Assembly (NCBI GenBank): GCA_029256645.1
Contig: JAQSXM010000267.1
Coordinates: 1 to 5,303, forward strand
DNA from: Sporomusa sp.
Lineage (GTDB): Bacteria; Bacillota_C; Negativicutes; Sporomusales; Sporomusaceae
Reading direction: 5' to 3'
Length of the DNA stretch: 5,303 nucleotides
Below the pieces are notes generated by a model, which saw nothing but the letters and a program-made list of their open reading frames with translations, had not been told where the DNA came from and made no database searches. Made by a program: the position numbers and the translations under genes. Shown here piece by piece: positions 4,464-5,303 of this stretch (position 1 is its first letter; every line of letters starts with the position of its first letter).

Positions 4464-5303
4464 TTAGTTCTTCTTTCGCCCCAGGCAGCAGCGGTCAACC
4501 AGAACCGCAATTGATTGATAGCTGATGCCGCTGTGATCTGCCAAACCAATCTCACAGGTGCGGCTATTGGAAAAACCGCAGTTGCAGTCTGACGGTATCG
4601 CTTCTTTGAGATGTGCCAGCGCCGATTCTTTGAGTTCAGGCACCTCGAACCCCTTGTCACCGGCGAAGCCGCAACATTTAACCTTGTCCGGTATAATAAC
4701 CTCAGTTACGCAAGCCTCGGCCACAGCCCGGAACTTTTCTGCCAAACCCATTTTAGTTGCGCTACAGGTTACATGAATGGCAACTTTCTCCGGTGATTTT
4801 TTAAACTCTAATTCGTTAAGCAGATAGTCGTGAATAAAGTCAACCGTATCCATGATTGTCAGCCGCTGATCCATTACCCGTTTCATCCGGTAGACGCAGG
4901 GGCTGGTATCGCAGAGTACCAGGTATTGCCCATTATTACTGCACTCCAGCAACACCTGTTCCAGCTTAGCGCTCAATTCGTCGGCAGCATCGAAGTACCC
5001 CTTACTCTCAAATGGCATCCCGCAGCATAACTCCTCCATACCGGGTGGAAAAATAACGCCATAGCCGGCTTTATTAAGCAGGGACATCATCACCTGGTGC
5101 AGCGACCGTTGATCACTATCCTCTTTGGCCGGGCCCATCGTACGGCTGACACAGCTGGGAAAATAAACTATTTTGCGGCTATCAGGCGGGGCAGCAGGTG
5201 GCGCTTCCAAACGCGCACTTGCTTTGGGCAACCACTTATTCCACTTAGGCACACTCTCGCCGATAACCGAGCGGGCTGTTTTGGCTAAACCGCCAACCGT
5301 ACA
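4464..5303 (-). CDS. FAD/Fe-S oxidoreductase, D-lactate dehydrogenase-like (C-terminal part)
   Basis: The gene enters from the right edge; its reading frame is open to position 5303, so only the last 279 residues are visible and no start is present. The segment has two cysteine-rich CCG domains. The first has YFPSCVSRTMG (visible residues 47-57) and ELCCGMPFESKG (91-102). The second has HVTCSATKMG (177-186) and KCCGFAGDKGF (209-219), with a further CNCGFSNSRTCEIGL (240-254). Such pairs bind Fe-S clusters or act as heterodisulfide-type centres in GlpC, LutA/LldE and HdrB relatives. The upstream segment (VPKWNKWLP) and the C-terminal ending suit the large fused FAD-binding plus Fe-S D-lactate dehydrogenases of roughly 900-950 residues, which oxidise lactate and pass electrons to the membrane or to an electron-transfer flavoprotein. 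The FAD half is out of view, so a GlpC-like or glycolate oxidase-like enzyme remains possible. Confidence 0.85.
   Translation of the reverse strand, partial: CTVGGLAKTARSVIGESVPKWNKWLPKASARLEAPPAAPPDSRKIVYFPSCVSRTMGPAKEDSDQRSLHQVMMSLLNKAGYGVIFPPGMEELCCGMPFESKGYFDAADELSAKLEQVLLECSNNGQYLVLCDTSPCVYRMKRVMDQRLTIMDTVDFIHDYLLNELEFKKSPEKVAIHVTCSATKMGLAEKFRAVAEACVTEVIIPDKVKCCGFAGDKGFEVPELKESALAHLKEAIPSDCNCGFSNSRTCEIGLADHSGISYQSIAVLVDRCCLGRKKN

Noticed and set aside
4406..4660. Second minus-strand frame of 84 codons near the oxidoreductase end
   Set aside because: It overlaps the 3' end of the oxidoreductase in another frame and its Arg-rich product has no domain.
4464..5252. Complete 262-residue oxidoreductase starting at GTG 5252
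   Set aside because: The frame stays open to the window edge and the upstream residues are protein-like, so the visible part is a C-terminal fragment of a larger gene.
4558..5288. Several plus-strand frames of 60-72 codons opposite the oxidoreductase
   Set aside because: The minus strand encodes a clear double CCG-domain protein here; the plus-strand products show no motifs.
1..5303. CRISPR array, tRNA, rRNA or insertion sequence
   Set aside because: I saw no regular direct repeats with spacers, no tRNA cloverleaf, no rRNA-like stretch, and no transposase or terminal inverted repeats.

Overview
The window looks like chromosomal DNA from an anaerobic Bacillota bacterium, most likely a spore-forming Negativicute such as the Sporomusa group, or a Clostridium relative. 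This is an inference from moderate GC, strong GGAGG-type ribosome sites, near-consensus sigma-A promoters, a DUF3842 protein, an FmdE-family protein and a lactate-dehydrogenase-type FAD/Fe-S oxidoreductase. No sequence search was possible.

Layout. Positions 1-280 hold a cobalamin riboswitch on the minus strand with its own promoter (286-314); the gene it controls lies beyond the left edge. A divergent plus-strand promoter (384-412) starts a two-gene unit: a class I SAM-dependent methyltransferase (530-1387) and a small VOC/glyoxalase-fold protein (1425-1802), closed by a strong terminator (1828-1858). A DUF3842 gene (minus, 1894-2316) converges on it. A 500-base AT-rich gap follows, holding two divergent promoters. 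The plus-strand one (2694-2722) drives an FmdE-family protein (2847-3455), which overlaps or abuts a second methyltransferase (3458-4285) clearly paralogous to the first. After a shared hairpin (4407-4440), the C-terminal 279 residues of a D-lactate-dehydrogenase-like FAD/Fe-S oxidoreductase enter from the right edge on the minus strand.

Main observation. The two methyltransferase transcripts have unlike coding content but related leaders. Each starts from a TTGACA promoter and carries the 10-mer GGTATGAAAC, whose GTATG core is the left arm of an intrinsic terminator-like hairpin followed by a T-run. Each hairpin sits about 30 bases before the start codon, just ahead of the ribosome site. The inner stems differ in sequence but remain paired, and in both leaders the bases after GGTATG can pair with an upstream segment instead. 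This is the signature of a transcription attenuator, possibly a small riboswitch, coordinating two operons. I match it to no RNA class I know. The genes suggest a metal- or cofactor-linked methylation function: two paralogous methyltransferases, a putative metal-binding FmdE protein, and a neighbouring B12-regulated locus. The substrate is unknown.
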